64,000 bases of DNA from assembly GCF_010731875.1 (NCBI RefSeq), contig NZ_AP022595.1, forward strand, positions 3,162,001 through 3,226,000, in the 5' to 3' direction. Every line of letters begins with the position of its first letter. Positions within the stretch are counted from its first letter, which is position 1. Source of the DNA: Mycolicibacterium sarraceniae (GTDB lineage: Bacteria > Actinomycetota > Actinomycetes > Mycobacteriales > Mycobacteriaceae). Below the pieces are notes generated by a model, which had not been told where the DNA came from, ran no database searches, and saw only the letters and a list, made by a program, of their open reading frames with translations. This document shows, one piece after another, positions 16,884 through 26,563 of this stretch. The position numbers and the translations under genes were made by a program.

Positions 16884-18709
16884 GCTCGGCAGCCCCGTAC
16901 CCGTTCAGCGCGATCGTCGGGCACGACCAGCTGCGGCTGGCTCTCGTGCTGTGCGCGGTGCGTCCCGAGATCGGCGGCGTGCTGATCCGTGGCGAGAAGG
17001 GCACCGCGAAATCGACTGCGGTGCGGGCATTGGCGGCGGTCCTGAGCCAGGTCGACGCGGATTCACGGCTGGTCGAGTTGCCCATCGGAGCGACCGAGGA
17101 CCGGGTGGTCGGCTCGCTGGACCTGCAGAAGGTGCTACGCGACGGTGAGCATGCGTTCTCGCCGGGCCTGTTGGCCCGCGCGCACGGCGGTGTGCTCTAC
17201 GTCGACGAGGTCAACCTGCTGCATGACCACCTCGTAGACATCATGCTCGACGCCGCCGCCATGGGCCGGGTCCACATCGAGCGCGACGGGATCTCGCACT
17301 CGCATGAGGCGCGCTTCGTATTGATCGGCACCATGAATCCCGAAGAGGGCGAACTGCGTCCGCAGCTGCTGGACCGGTTCGGGCTGACCGTGGACGTGCA
17401 TGCCTCCCGCGATGTGACGGTGCGCAGTGAGGTGATCCGCCAGCGGTTGGCCTACGAGGCCGACCCGGCCGGATTCGCCGCCCGGCACGCCGAGCAGGAC
17501 AGCGAGCTGGCCCGCCGGATCGCGGCGGCCCGAGACCGGGTCGCTGACGTTGTGCTGCCCGATGCCGAGCTGACCCGGATCGCGGCGCTGTGTGCGGCGT
17601 TCGACGTCGACGGGATGCGCGCCGACCTGGTGGTGGCCCGTACGGCGGTAGCGCACGCGGCGTGGCGTGGAGCGGAATCCGTTGTGCAGGAAGATATTCG
17701 GGTGGCCGCCGAGCTAGCGCTACCGCATCGGCGCAGGCGCGATCCGTTCGATGACCCGGGTCTTGACCCCGCTCAGCTCGACGAGGCGCTGGCCAGCACC
17801 GATCCCAACCCCGAGCCTGAGCCCGATCCCGATTCAGATCCGCCGGGTGGCGGGCAGGTAGATGACGGATCGTCGCCACCGTCTGCGCCGCAAGGTAATG
17901 CGTCGTCGGCACCGCCTAAGCCATCTGCGCCGCCCGCTGCGACGTTTCGCACCCGCGCACTGACCGTGCCCGGGGTCGGGGAGGGAAACCCCGGCCGGCG
18001 CTCCCGGGCTCGCAACAGGTCCGGGGCGGTGATCACCGCCACCGACGCCCCTGGGCAGGGCCACGGGCTGCATCTGTTCGCCACCGTGCTGGGCGCGGCG
18101 GGCAACGGCCGGCTGCGCCCGCAGCCCGAGGACATCCGCCGGGCGATCCGAGTCGGCCGCGAGGGCAACCTGGTGATCTTCGTCGTCGATGCCTCCGGGT
18201 CCATGGCCGCACGCGACCGGATGTCTGCGGTGACCGGGGCGGCACTGTCGCTGTTGCGCGATGCCTATCAGCGCCGAGACAAGGTCGCCGTCATCACCTT
18301 TCGCCAAGATGGCGCTCGAGTCCTGCTCCCGCCGACGACGTCGGCGCATATCGCGTCGCGGCGGCTGACCCGTTTCGACACCGGCGGTGCCACGCCGCTG
18401 GCGCAGGGGCTGCTGGCCGCTCGCGACATCGTGATCCGTGAGCGCGTGCGCGATCGGACTCGACGCCCCCTGGTGGTTGTGCTGACCGATGGCCGCGCGA
18501 CTGGTGGACCGGATCCGTTGGGGCGCAGCCGTTCCGCGGCTCGCCAACTGGTGGCGGAGGGTGCTGCCGCGGTGGTGGTGGATTGCGAGACGTCGTACAT
18601 CCGGCTGGGTTTGGCCGCGGATCTGGCCGAGAATCTGGAAGCCCCGCTGCTGCAGTTGGAGCAGCTGCGCGCAGAGTATCTGGCACAGGCTTTGCGCCGC
18701 GCCGCCTGA
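16880..18709 (+). CDS. Magnesium/cobalt chelatase-type AAA+ ATPase with VWA domain (ChlI-ChlD fusion-like)
   Basis: A 609-residue protein. The N-terminal AAA+ module has Walker [10 protein letters not shown] (about residues 38-46) and Walker [12 protein letters not shown] proline/acidic low-complexity linker follows around residues 290-360. The C-terminal von Willebrand A domain has the MIDAS motif DASGSM (about residue 436). This is the layout of the ATPase/VWA partner of metal chelatases. Adjacent cobO, cobB and cysG suggest cobalt insertion into a corrin ring, with the large subunit (CobN) encoded elsewhere. The GTG at 16880 overlaps the acetyltransferase stop. It corresponds to Rv2850c. 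Confidence 0.88.
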   Translation: MSSAAPYPFSAIVGHDQLRLALVLCAVRPEIGGVLIRGEKGTAKSTAVRALAAVLSQVDADSRLVELPIGATEDRVVGSLDLQKVLRDGEHAFSPGLLARAHGGVLYVDEVNLLHDHLVDIMLDAAAMGRVHIERDGISHSHEARFVLIGTMNPEEGELRPQLLDRFGLTVDVHASRDVTVRSEVIRQRLAYEADPAGFAARHAEQDSELARRIAAARDRVADVVLPDAELTRIAALCAAFDVDGMRADLVVARTAVAHAAWRGAESVVQEDIRVAAELALPHRRRRDPFDDPGLDPAQLDEALASTDPNPEPEPDPDSDPPGGGQVDDGSSPPSAPQGNASSAPPKPSAPPAATFRTRALTVPGVGEGNPGRRSRARNRSGAVITATDAPGQGHGLHLFATVLGAAGNGRLRPQPEDIRRAIRVGREGNLVIFVVDASGSMAARDRMSAVTGAALSLLRDAYQRRDKVAVITFRQDGARVLLPPTTSAHIASRRLTRFDTGGATPLAQGLLAARDIVIRERVRDRTRRPLVVVLTDGRATGGPDPLGRSRSAARQLVAEGAAAVVVDCETSYIRLGLAADLAENLEAPLLQLEQLRAEYLAQALRRAA

Positions 18710-18727
18710 AGCAGAAGGGGACCGACC

Positions 18728-19342
18728 ATGCCGCAAGGCCAGCCGATCGCCGTGCCTGATGACGGCCTGACCACGCGGGCCCGGCGCAACACCCCGGTGC
18801 TCGCGGTGCACACCGGGCCCGGTAAAGGTAAATCGACCGCGGCCTTCGGAATGGCGTTGCGGGCGTGGAACGCCGGGATGAGCGTGGCGGTGTTCCAGTT
18901 CGTCAAGAGCGCCAAGTGGAAGGTCGGCGAGGAGTCGGCCTTCGCCGCGCTCGGCACACTGAACACCGAACAAGGCATCGGCGGTGCGGTGGAGTGGCAC
19001 AAGATGGGGTCGGGGTGGTCCTGGACTCGTAAGACCGGCTCGGACGATGACCACGCCGCGGCGGCGGCCGAAGGCTGGGCCGAGATCGCCGCACGGCTGG
19101 CCGAGCACCGCCATGACTTCTACGTCCTCGACGAATTCACCTACCCGCTGAAATGGGGGTGGGTGGACGTCGACGATGTGGTCGAGGTGCTGATGTCGAG
19201 GCCAGGTGGCCAGCACGTGGTGATCACCGGACGTGATGCGCCGCAGCGGCTGATCGATGCCGCCGACCTGGTGACCGAGATGGGATGCGTCAAACATCCG
19301 ATGGACGTCGGCCGCAAGGGCCAGCGCGGTATTGAGTGGTGA
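18728..19342 (+). CDS. cobO: Cob(I)yrinic acid a,c-diamide adenosyltransferase
   Basis: A 204-residue CobO/BtuR-type enzyme that transfers the 5'-deoxyadenosyl group from ATP to cobalt(I) corrinoids. The P-loop TGPGKGKSTAAFG is near residue 28 and is followed by FQFVKSAKW; later FYVLDEFTYPLKWGW and the TGRDAP element complete the family pattern. It starts 18 bp after the chelatase gene with AGAAGGGG as ribosome site and overlaps cobB by 4 bp. Part of the corrinoid run. Confidence 0.95.
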   Translation: MPQGQPIAVPDDGLTTRARRNTPVLAVHTGPGKGKSTAAFGMALRAWNAGMSVAVFQFVKSAKWKVGEESAFAALGTLNTEQGIGGAVEWHKMGSGWSWTRKTGSDDDHAAAAAEGWAEIAARLAEHRHDFYVLDEFTYPLKWGWVDVDDVVEVLMSRPGGQHVVITGRDAPQRLIDAADLVTEMGCVKHPMDVGRKGQRGIEW

Positions 19343-20721
19343 GCATGGTGTCCATTCCGGCCGTCGTGATCGCCGCCCCCGCATCCGGGAGCGGAAAGAC
19401 CACGGTGGCAACGGGTTTGATCGGCGCACTACGGGCGGCCGGCCATCGGGTCGCGCCGTTCAAGGTTGGTCCGGACTTCATCGACCCCGGCTACCATGCG
19501 CTCGCCGCCGGCCGGCCCGGCCGTAACCTCGACCCGGTCCTGGTGCCCGAAGAGCTGATCGGGCCGCTGTACCGGCACGGCACCCGCGACGCGGATATTG
19601 CCGTGATCGAAGGGGTGATGGGCCTTTTCGACGGCCGCATCGACGAGCGCATCGTCACCCCGGCCCGCGGCTCCACCGCACACGTCGCCGGACTGCTCGG
19701 CGCCCCGGTGCTGCTGGTGGTCGACGCCCGCGGTCAGAGCCAGAGTATCGCAGCTGTGCTGCAAGGGTTTACGACGTTTCACCCCGGCATTCACATCGCC
19801 GGGGCGATCCTCAACCGGGTCGGCACCACACGCCATGAGCAGGTGCTGCGCCAGGCCAGTGAAGCAGTCGGTGTGCCGGTGCTCGGTGCGATACCTCGCG
19901 ATGACGAATTGTCGGTGCCGTCTCGGCATCTGGGTCTGGTCACCGCCGTCGAGCACGGGGAGCAGGCGCGGGCCGCGGTCGCCGCGATGACCGCGCTCGT
20001 TGCCCGCCACGTCGACCTGCCCGCGGTCGTCGCGCTGGGTGGATCCCGAGTGGCGGCGCCGCCCTGGGCTCCCGAGGACGTCATCGGGCGGCCCACCGGC
20101 GGACGCCCGCTGGTCGCGGTGGCTGCCGGCAAGGCCTTCAGCTTCGGCTACGCCGAACACTCCGAGCTGCTGGCTGCCGCCGGTGCCGACGTCGTCGAAT
20201 TTGATCCACTCACCCATGCACTGCCCGCGCACACCGCCGCCCTGGTGCTGCCGGGCGGTTTCCCCGAGCAGCATCTGGCCGACCTGTCGGCCAACAGCGA
20301 ACTGCGGGCCCAGATCCGCGACTTGGCCGCCCACGCGCCGGTGCAGGCCGAATGCGGCGGGCTGGCCTACCTCATGGATGAGCTGGACGGGCATGCGATG
20401 TGCGGGGTGCTGGCCGGTTCGGCCCGGTTCACCCAGCGGCTGACCCTGGGCTACCGGGAAGCCGTGGCGCTGTCCGACTCGTCCCTGCACACCGCGGGGG
20501 AGCGGGTCGTCGGTCACGAATTCCACCGCACCACAGCCGAATTCACCGGCGCCGTCGAACCGGCCTGGGGATTCCGCGGAAGCGACGGGCAACCGGTACG
20601 CGAGGGTGCGGTGTGCGCCGGCGTGCACGCGTCGTACCTCCATACCCACCCCGCGGCGCAGCCTCGTTCGGTCGCTGGGTTTGTCGAACGCGCGGCGACA
20701 CGCTTTAAGCTCGCCCGGTGA
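19339..20721 (+). CDS. cobB: Cobyrinic acid a,c-diamide synthase
   Basis: A 460-residue ATP- and glutamine-dependent enzyme amidating the a and c side chains of (hydrogeno)cobyrinate. The N-terminal P-loop is APASGSGKTTVATG, followed by KVGPDFIDPGYH. The C-terminal class I glutaminase domain has the nucleophile in AECGGLAYL and the catalytic His near VHASYLHTH. The start is ambiguous among GTG 19336, GTG 19339 (GTGA overlap with cobO) and ATG 19345; the overlap favours 19339. The stop overlaps cysG by 4 bp. Confidence 0.94.
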   Translation: MSMVSIPAVVIAAPASGSGKTTVATGLIGALRAAGHRVAPFKVGPDFIDPGYHALAAGRPGRNLDPVLVPEELIGPLYRHGTRDADIAVIEGVMGLFDGRIDERIVTPARGSTAHVAGLLGAPVLLVVDARGQSQSIAAVLQGFTTFHPGIHIAGAILNRVGTTRHEQVLRQASEAVGVPVLGAIPRDDELSVPSRHLGLVTAVEHGEQARAAVAAMTALVARHVDLPAVVALGGSRVAAPPWAPEDVIGRPTGGRPLVAVAAGKAFSFGYAEHSELLAAAGADVVEFDPLTHALPAHTAALVLPGGFPEQHLADLSANSELRAQIRDLAAHAPVQAECGGLAYLMDELDGHAMCGVLAGSARFTQRLTLGYREAVALSDSSLHTAGERVVGHEFHRTTAEFTGAVEPAWGFRGSDGQPVREGAVCAGVHASYLHTHPAAQPRSVAGFVERAATRFKLAR

Positions 20722-21947
20722 CCGAGAACGCCTACCTCGTCGGCTTACGCCTGGCCGGGAAGAAGGTCGTCGTGATCGGCGGCGGCACGGTGGCTCAACG
20801 ACGGCTGCCGCTGCTCATCGGAAGCGACGCCGACGTCCACGTCATCGCCCGCGCCGCGACCCCGGCGGTGGAGGTGCTATCCACCACGTCACCGGGGATC
20901 ACGTTGCAGCTGCGCGACTACCGCGACGGCGATCTCGACGGCGCCTGGTACGCGATCGCCGCCACCGACGCCCCGGACGTCAACGCGGCGGTCGTAGCCG
21001 AGGCCGAGCGCAGGCAGATTTTCTGTGTGCGCGCCGACATTGCCGTGGAAGGGTCCGCGGTCACCCCGGCGTCCTTCGACCACGACGGACTCGTGGTGGG
21101 CGTACTGGCCGGCGGGGAACACCGCCGCTCGGCGGCCATCCGCTCGGCCATCCGCGAGGCATTCCAGCAAGGGCTGATCGCCGCCGATACGAGCGATATC
21201 GTGTCCGGCAGTGTCGCACTGGTGGGCGGCGGGCCCGGTGACCCGGAGCTGATCACCGTGCGCGGCCGGCGCCTCTTGGCCCGCGCCGACGTCGTCGTCG
21301 CCGACCGGCTGGCCCCGCCCGAGCTGCTCGCCGAGCTCGGCCCCCATGTCGAGGTCATCGACGCCGCCAAGATCCCGTACGGGAGGGCGATGGCCCAGGA
21401 AGCCATCAACAACGTTCTTATCGAACGGGCCAAAGCAGGCCGCTTCGTCGTGCGGCTCAAGGGCGGGGACCCGTTCGTGTTCGCCCGCGGCTATGAGGAA
21501 GTCCTCGCCTGCACCGAGGCTGGGATACCCGTCACAGTTGTGCCGGGTGTGACCAGTGCCATAGCGGTGCCCGCGATGGCGGGCGTTCCGGTCACCCACC
21601 GGGCCGTCAATCACGAATTCGTGGTGGTCAGCGGCCATGTGGCACCTGATCATCCGGAATCGTTAGTGAATTGGAATGCGCTGGCGCAGTTGTCTGGAAC
21701 GCTGGTGCTGCTGATGGCGGTCGAACGCATCGAATTGTTTGCCGAAGCACTGATTGGAGGCGGCCGACCTGAGGAAACGCCGGTTCTGGTGGTGCAGCAC
21801 GGGACCACCGCCGCCGAACGAATTGTGCGGACGACGCTGCGTGACGCACCGGAACGCATTCGAGGAGACGGTATTAAGCCTCCGGCGATCATCGTGATCG
21901 GTCCCGTTGTGGGGGTCTGCGGCGCCTCGCACTTAACGTCTTCTTAA
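20718..21947 (+). CDS. cysG: Siroheme synthase: precorrin-2 dehydrogenase/ferrochelatase fused to uroporphyrinogen-III C-methyltransferase
   Basis: A 409-residue bifunctional protein. The N-terminal Rossmann domain (VVVIGGGTVAQRR) oxidises precorrin-2. The C-terminal SUMT domain (ALVGGGPGDPELITVRG, then RLKGGDPFVFARG and VVPGVTSA) methylates uroporphyrinogen III using S-adenosylmethionine. It supplies precorrin-2 to both siroheme and cobalamin routes, which fits its place after cobO-cobB. The GTG at 20718 overlaps the cobB stop by 4 bp. It corresponds to Rv2847c. A leaderless efpA promoter begins right after its stop. Confidence 0.94.
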   Translation: MTENAYLVGLRLAGKKVVVIGGGTVAQRRLPLLIGSDADVHVIARAATPAVEVLSTTSPGITLQLRDYRDGDLDGAWYAIAATDAPDVNAAVVAEAERRQIFCVRADIAVEGSAVTPASFDHDGLVVGVLAGGEHRRSAAIRSAIREAFQQGLIAADTSDIVSGSVALVGGGPGDPELITVRGRRLLARADVVVADRLAPPELLAELGPHVEVIDAAKIPYGRAMAQEAINNVLIERAKAGRFVVRLKGGDPFVFARGYEEVLACTEAGIPVTVVPGVTSAIAVPAMAGVPVTHRAVNHEFVVVSGHVAPDHPESLVNWNALAQLSGTLVLLMAVERIELFAEALIGGGRPEETPVLVVQHGTTAAERIVRTTLRDAPERIRGDGIKPPAIIVIGPVVGVCGASHLTSS

Positions 21948-21955
21948 GATTCCTG

Positions 21956-21961
21956 TAGGGT
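21956..21961 (+). promoter_or_regulatory. Predicted leaderless -10 element of efpA
   Basis: TAGGGT, 8 nt before the ATG at 21970, with no Shine-Dalgarno sequence. A CTTAA...TTAAG inverted pair lies just upstream. Confidence 0.5.
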
Positions 21962-21969
21962 TGGCCGCT

Positions 21970-23535
21970 ATGACGGCCCTCAACGACGCTGCTCGGGCGA
22001 CCGCCAACAGCTCAGAGCGCGCTGTTCCCATGCGCCTCGAGTCGACGTCCCTCGAGCGCACCAGCCGGTACCCCGCCTGGCTGCCGTCGAAGCGCTTCCT
22101 CGCCGCGGTGACCGCGATCGGTGGCATGCAGCTGCTGGCCACGATGGACAGCACCGTCGCGATCGTGGCGCTGCCCAAGATCCAGGACGAACTCAGCCTG
22201 TCCGATGCCGGCCGCAGCTGGGTCATCACCGCCTACGTCCTGACCTTCGGCGGACTGATGCTGCTCGGCGGCCGTCTCGGCGACACCATCGGCCGCAAGC
22301 GCACCTTCATTGCCGGCGTCGCGCTGTTCACCATCGCCTCGGTGCTGTGCGGTATCGCCTGGGACGAAACGACTCTGGTGATCGCGCGCCTGTTACAAGG
22401 CGTCGGCGCGGCGATCGCCTCGCCGACCGGCCTGGCGCTGGTGGCTACCACCTTCCCCAAGGGGCCGGCCCGTAACGCCGCGACCGCGGTCTTCGCCGCG
22501 ATGACGGGCGTCGGCTCGGTGATGGGCCTGGTCGTCGGCGGTGCGCTGGTTGAGGTTTCCTGGCGACTCGCCTTCCTGGTGAACGTCCCGATCGGCCTGC
22601 TGATGCTGTACCTGGCTCAGAAGACGCTGCGCGAAACGCACAGAGAGCGGATGAAGCTCGACGCCGCCGGCGCACTACTGGCCACCGTGGGCTGCACGGC
22701 TGCAGTGTTCGGTTTCTCCCAGGGGCCGGAAAACGGCTGGCTCACCCCGGTCACCTTGGCCTCGGGCGCGCTTGCCGCGGTGGCGTTTCTGGCGTTCGTC
22801 GTGGTGGAGCGCACTGCCGAGAACCCGGTCGTCCCGTTCAGCCTGTTCCGCGACCGCAACCGGCTGGCGACGTTCGCCGCTGTGTTCCTCGCCGGCGGGG
22901 TCATGTTCACGCTGACCGTGCTGATCGGTCTGTACGTGCAGGACATCATGGGCTACAGCGCCTTGAAGGCCGGTATCGGCTTCATCCCGTTCGTCGTGGC
23001 CCTGGGTATCGGCCTTGGGCTGTCCTCGGCCTTGGTGTCCCGGTTCCCACCGCGGATCCTGGTGATCGGCGGTGGCGTGCTGGTGCTGACCGCCATGATC
23101 TACGGCTCCACGCTCAACGGCGGTATTCCGTACTTCCCGAACCTCGTCATCCCGATCACGGTCGGTGGCTTCGGTATCGGCATGATCGTCGTGCCGCTCA
23201 CCGTGTCGGCCATCGCCGGTGTCGGATTCGACCAGATCGGCCCGGTTTCGGCGATCGCTTTGATGCTGCAGAACCTCGGCGGACCCGTGGTGCTGGCCAT
23301 CATTCAGGCCGTGATCACCTCGCGCACGCTATACCTGGGCGGCACCACCGGCCCGGTGAAGAAGATGAACGAAGCGCAACTGCATGCCCTGGACCAGGGC
23401 TATACCTACGGCCTGCTGTGGGTCGCCGCCGTCGCGGTGATCGTCGGCGCGGTCGCGCTGTTCATCGGCTATACCGCGGCGCAGGTCGCGCACGCGCAGG
23501 AAGTCAAGGACGCGATCGACGCCGGAGAGCTGTAG
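21970..23535 (+). CDS. efpA: EfpA, MFS drug efflux transporter (DHA2/QacA type)
   Basis: A 521-residue 14-helix major facilitator protein, an essential and drug-related efflux pump in M. tuberculosis (Rv2846c). It has an MDSTVAIVALPKI motif in helix 1, GGRLGDTIGRKR (motif A) and the antiporter motif region SVMGLVVGGAL. The C-terminus ends EVKDAIDAGEL. The ATG at 21970 matches the known N-terminus (MTALND). The cytoplasmic N-terminal extension of about 35 residues is typical. The next gene is a second EfpA-like transporter, an unusual tandem. Confidence 0.95.
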   Translation: MTALNDAARATANSSERAVPMRLESTSLERTSRYPAWLPSKRFLAAVTAIGGMQLLATMDSTVAIVALPKIQDELSLSDAGRSWVITAYVLTFGGLMLLGGRLGDTIGRKRTFIAGVALFTIASVLCGIAWDETTLVIARLLQGVGAAIASPTGLALVATTFPKGPARNAATAVFAAMTGVGSVMGLVVGGALVEVSWRLAFLVNVPIGLLMLYLAQKTLRETHRERMKLDAAGALLATVGCTAAVFGFSQGPENGWLTPVTLASGALAAVAFLAFVVVERTAENPVVPFSLFRDRNRLATFAAVFLAGGVMFTLTVLIGLYVQDIMGYSALKAGIGFIPFVVALGIGLGLSSALVSRFPPRILVIGGGVLVLTAMIYGSTLNGGIPYFPNLVIPITVGGFGIGMIVVPLTVSAIAGVGFDQIGPVSAIALMLQNLGGPVVLAIIQAVITSRTLYLGGTTGPVKKMNEAQLHALDQGYTYGLLWVAAVAVIVGAVALFIGYTAAQVAHAQEVKDAIDAGEL

Positions 23536-23558
23536 CTCTGCGATCTCCTTTCCGTTTC

Positions 23559-23595
23559 GGCGCGCTTTCGTGCGCCCTACGCACGAAAGCGCGCC
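23559..23595. terminator. Perfect 16-bp stem hairpin between the two efpA genes
   Basis: Arms 23559-23574 (GGCGCGCTTTCGTGCG) and 23580-23595 are exact reverse complements around a 5-nt CCCTA loop. It starts 23 bp after the efpA stop. There is no U-tract, which is common for mycobacterial terminators. It may also be a dispersed intergenic palindrome. Confidence 0.65.
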
Positions 23596-23608
23596 CAGTC
23601 CAGAGCGG

Positions 23609-23614
23609 TAGGGT
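23609..23614 (+). promoter_or_regulatory. Predicted leaderless -10 element of the efpA paralogue
   Basis: TAGGGT, 8 nt before the ATG at 23623, the same hexamer and spacing as in front of efpA. Confidence 0.5.
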
Positions 23615-23622
23615 TGCTTCCC

Positions 23623-25116
23623 ATGTCTGGCGCGAGCGGTCCGCTACCGGCCACCAGACCGCTTGCCTCCCGAGTGCTGGGGCTGGCGATCGTCGCGATC
23701 ACCGGCATGCAGTTGATGTCCACGCTGGACGGCACGATCGTGATCGTCGCGCTGCCGCGCATGCAGTCCGAACTGGGGCTGTCGGACGCCTCCAAAAGCT
23801 GGGTGATCACCGCCTACGTGCTCACCTTCGGCGGCCTGCTGCTGCTCGGCGGGCGGGTGGGCGACGCCGTCGGCCACAAGCGGGCGTTCATCTCCGGCGT
23901 CGGGGTCTTCACCATCGCCTCGCTGGCCTGCGGGCTGGCCAACGAGCAGTGGACGTTGATCGTCGCGCGCGCGGTGCAGGGCATGGGTGCCGCGGTGGCG
24001 GCCCCGACCGGGCTGGCGCTCATCGCCACCACATATGCCGTCGGTCATGCCCGCAATCAGGCGCTGGCGGTATCGGCGGCCATGCAGGGCCTCGGCTCGG
24101 TGCTGGGGCTGGTCCTCGGCGGTGCGCTGACCGGCCTGTCCTGGCGGCTGGCGTTCCTGGTCAACGTGCCGATCGGCATATTCATCATCGTCGTCGCGCT
24201 GACCCGCCTCGAGGAAACCCGGCACGAACGCCTCAAACTCGACATCACCGGCGCACTGCTGGCCACGCTGGCGTGCACCGCGGCTGTGCTGGTCTTCACC
24301 CAGGGCCCGCCGCGCGGCTGGGTTGATCCGTGGGTGATCGGAGCGGGCGTGGCCGCGGTGGTATTCCTGGTCGCCTTCCTGATCGTCGAGCGCGGTGCCG
24401 ATAACCCGCTGGTGCCGTTCTCGGTATTCGACAGCCGCAGCCGGGTCGCCTCCTTCGCGGCGTACTTTCTGGCCGGCGGCGTGATGCTCACCCTGAGCGT
24501 GATGATCGGCCTCCTCGTGCAGGACGTGCTGGGCTATTCGCCGCTGCGGGCCGGGATCTGCTTCATGCCGTTCGCCGCCGCCTTCGTGGTCGGCAATGTC
24601 GTGGCCACCAAGCTGGCGCTGCGGATCCCGCCGCGGTGGGTGATCCTCGGCGGGGGACTGCTGGTGCTCGCGGCCATGCTGTACGGCTCGACGCTGAACC
24701 GCCAGATCCCCTATTTCCCGGACCTGTTCGTCCCGATCGTCATCGGCGGCCTGGGAATCGGGATCATCTCGGTGATCCTGCCGCTGTGCACACTGGCCAA
24801 CATCGGCCCCCGCGAGGTCGGCCCGGTGTCCTCGATCACGCTGATGATGTTCAACCTCGGCGGGCCGCTGGTGTTGGTGGTCATCCAGGCTGTGCAGACC
24901 TCCCGCACGCTGTATCTGGGCGGCACCACCGGGCCGGTGAAGTACATGACGCCCGCCCAACTCGACGCGCTCGGCTACGGCTACACCTACTCACTGCTGT
25001 GGGTGGCTGGTATCGCGCTGCTCGTCGGGGTGGCCGCACTCGGGATCGGATTCTCGACCAGGGATATCGCCGCGGCCCAGCACACCCGCGAAGCGGTCGA
25101 GGCCGGCGAGCTGTAG
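23623..25116 (+). CDS. EfpA-like MFS transporter, tandem paralogue of efpA
   Basis: A 497-residue 14-helix transporter strongly resembling the preceding efpA over its whole length. Shared blocks include SWVITAYVLTFGGL, GPVSSITLMM versus GPVSAIALML, and TSRTLYLGGTTGPVK. It lacks most of the N-terminal cytoplasmic extension. Its C-terminus, REAVEAGEL, mirrors efpA. It has its own -10 box and is separated from efpA by a perfect hairpin, so it is probably transcribed independently. A gene duplication is the simplest explanation; substrate unknown. It is convergent with an NCS1 permease, with 5 bp between stops. Confidence 0.93.
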   Translation: MSGASGPLPATRPLASRVLGLAIVAITGMQLMSTLDGTIVIVALPRMQSELGLSDASKSWVITAYVLTFGGLLLLGGRVGDAVGHKRAFISGVGVFTIASLACGLANEQWTLIVARAVQGMGAAVAAPTGLALIATTYAVGHARNQALAVSAAMQGLGSVLGLVLGGALTGLSWRLAFLVNVPIGIFIIVVALTRLEETRHERLKLDITGALLATLACTAAVLVFTQGPPRGWVDPWVIGAGVAAVVFLVAFLIVERGADNPLVPFSVFDSRSRVASFAAYFLAGGVMLTLSVMIGLLVQDVLGYSPLRAGICFMPFAAAFVVGNVVATKLALRIPPRWVILGGGLLVLAAMLYGSTLNRQIPYFPDLFVPIVIGGLGIGIISVILPLCTLANIGPREVGPVSSITLMMFNLGGPLVLVVIQAVQTSRTLYLGGTTGPVKYMTPAQLDALGYGYTYSLLWVAGIALLVGVAALGIGFSTRDIAAAQHTREAVEAGEL

Positions 25117-25121
25117 CCGGT

Positions 25122-26525
25122 TCAGGCTCGGCGGGCCCGCATCAGCCGATAGCCGCCGTAAACTGCCGCTGCGACAAGGAAATTCACGAAGTATGCCAGA
25201 TCGGCACCGTGCAGCGCAGTGGCCACCGGGCCGACGATCAGGTTCGTGTGCATGAACGGGATTGCCACGGCGAACGCCACGAAGAAAGCCGCAAGCGCCA
25301 TGAGGGCGTCGGTACGCGGTGTCAGCTCGGCGGCGGGGTTGACGGTGTCGCGCCCGGCGCTGCGATAGCGCCAGTCGATGGCCACGATCGCGACGAATGC
25401 CGGGATCCAGTAGCTGACGAACAGCAGCACACCCTGGAAGCGGGTGGCCAGGTCGCCGGAATGCAGCCACATGATCAGTGCGAATGCGATCATCACCACC
25501 ACGACCGCCGACACCGGCCGGCGCACCCGAACCCCGACGGTCTGCAGCGCCAGCGAGCCGCTGTAGTCGTTCATCGCGTTGGAGGCCACCGAACCCAGTG
25601 CGATCACCAACAGCGCGACCGCACCCAGCACGCCACCGCCCATGATCTCGCGTACGCCCTGGGCGGTCTGATCGGTGAGCGTGCCTGCGGCGGCCACCCC
25701 GATGGCCTGCACGGCGATATACGCCACCGCCAGGCCGCCGAATGTGTAGCCGAACACCGCTTTTCGTGAGGTGTTCTCCGGTAGGTAGCGGCTGTAGTCC
25801 GAGGCGTAGCTGGCCCACGAGATCGCCAGGCTCAGCGCGATCGTGATCTCCAGCACGAACGCCCCGGCCAGATCCGCACCGCTGAGTGTGGGTAGCGAGA
25901 TCACCGGATGCCCGCTGATCAATTTCCAGGCGAACACTGCGAATGTGGCGATGAGGATGACGGTCATCACTGCCTGTACGCGATGGATCACCTCGTAGCC
26001 GAAGACGCCGACGACGCCTTGCGCGGCCAGCACGATGACCACCGCGAGCCAGAACGGCATGCCCAACAGCTCGGCCAGCGCCTCACCGCCGAACAACCCG
26101 ACCAGCCCATCCCAGGCAATCGACGACAACCACTGGATCACCGCCACCACCCCGACGGTTCCGCCAAATGCCATGCGCGCGTTGGGTAATTGAGCCGCGC
26201 CGGTGCGTGGACCCCAGGTGGACAGATAGCTGACCGCCAGCGAACCGACGACCGTACCGATCACCATCGCGAGCAGACCGAGCCAGAACCCCAGCCCCAG
26301 CACCACGGCCAGCGTGCCGGTGAACACCACCGTCATGTTCACCTGGGGCGCGAACCACACGGTGAACAGCCGCCGCGCACCGCCGTACCGGTTGCCCGGC
26401 GGGATCGGGGCGATGCCCTGCGTCTCGACCGCCATGTCGCCGACGTGCGATGGCATCCGGCCGGAGTAGGTAGGGGCCGCCAGGGAAGACCCAGCAGACG
26501 CTGTGGGCGACGATTCAGGTGTCAC
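25122..26525 (-). CDS. NCS1-family purine/cytosine permease
   Basis: A 467-residue integral membrane protein with about 12 hydrophobic helices. The family is recognised from the N-terminal IPPGNRYGGARRLFTVWFAP segment, the FWLGLLAMVIGTVVG helix and an ISWASYASDYSRYLP element, all typical of nucleobase:cation symport-1 transporters. Cytosine, purine or allantoin could be the substrate; no catabolic gene adjoins it to decide. The GTG at 26525 has TAGGGT 6 nt upstream. It seems an accessory insertion relative to the M. tuberculosis gene order. Confidence 0.85.
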   Translation of the reverse strand: MTPESSPTASAGSSLAAPTYSGRMPSHVGDMAVETQGIAPIPPGNRYGGARRLFTVWFAPQVNMTVVFTGTLAVVLGLGFWLGLLAMVIGTVVGSLAVSYLSTWGPRTGAAQLPNARMAFGGTVGVVAVIQWLSSIAWDGLVGLFGGEALAELLGMPFWLAVVIVLAAQGVVGVFGYEVIHRVQAVMTVILIATFAVFAWKLISGHPVISLPTLSGADLAGAFVLEITIALSLAISWASYASDYSRYLPENTSRKAVFGYTFGGLAVAYIAVQAIGVAAAGTLTDQTAQGVREIMGGGVLGAVALLVIALGSVASNAMNDYSGSLALQTVGVRVRRPVSAVVVVMIAFALIMWLHSGDLATRFQGVLLFVSYWIPAFVAIVAIDWRYRSAGRDTVNPAAELTPRTDALMALAAFFVAFAVAIPFMHTNLIVGPVATALHGADLAYFVNFLVAAAVYGGYRLMRARRA

Positions 26526-26531
26526 CCGTTC

Positions 26532-26537
26532 ACCCTA
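26532..26537 (-). promoter_or_regulatory. Predicted leaderless -10 element of the NCS1 permease
   Basis: TAGGGT on the minus strand, 6 nt before the GTG at 26525. Confidence 0.45.
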
Positions 26538-26563
26538 GAGGGCCGGTCTGCCGACCATGCTGC

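Noticed and set aside
17834..19429. 531-codon open frame on the minus strand opposite the chelatase gene and cobO
   Set aside because: It lies antisense to two genes with clear catalytic motifs; long antisense frames are expected in high-GC DNA and its product has no recognisable pattern.
23644..24960. 438-codon minus-strand frame opposite the efpA paralogue
   Set aside because: Composition (His/Arg/Asp/Gln-rich, no hydrophobic pattern) is that of a shadow frame of a membrane-protein gene.
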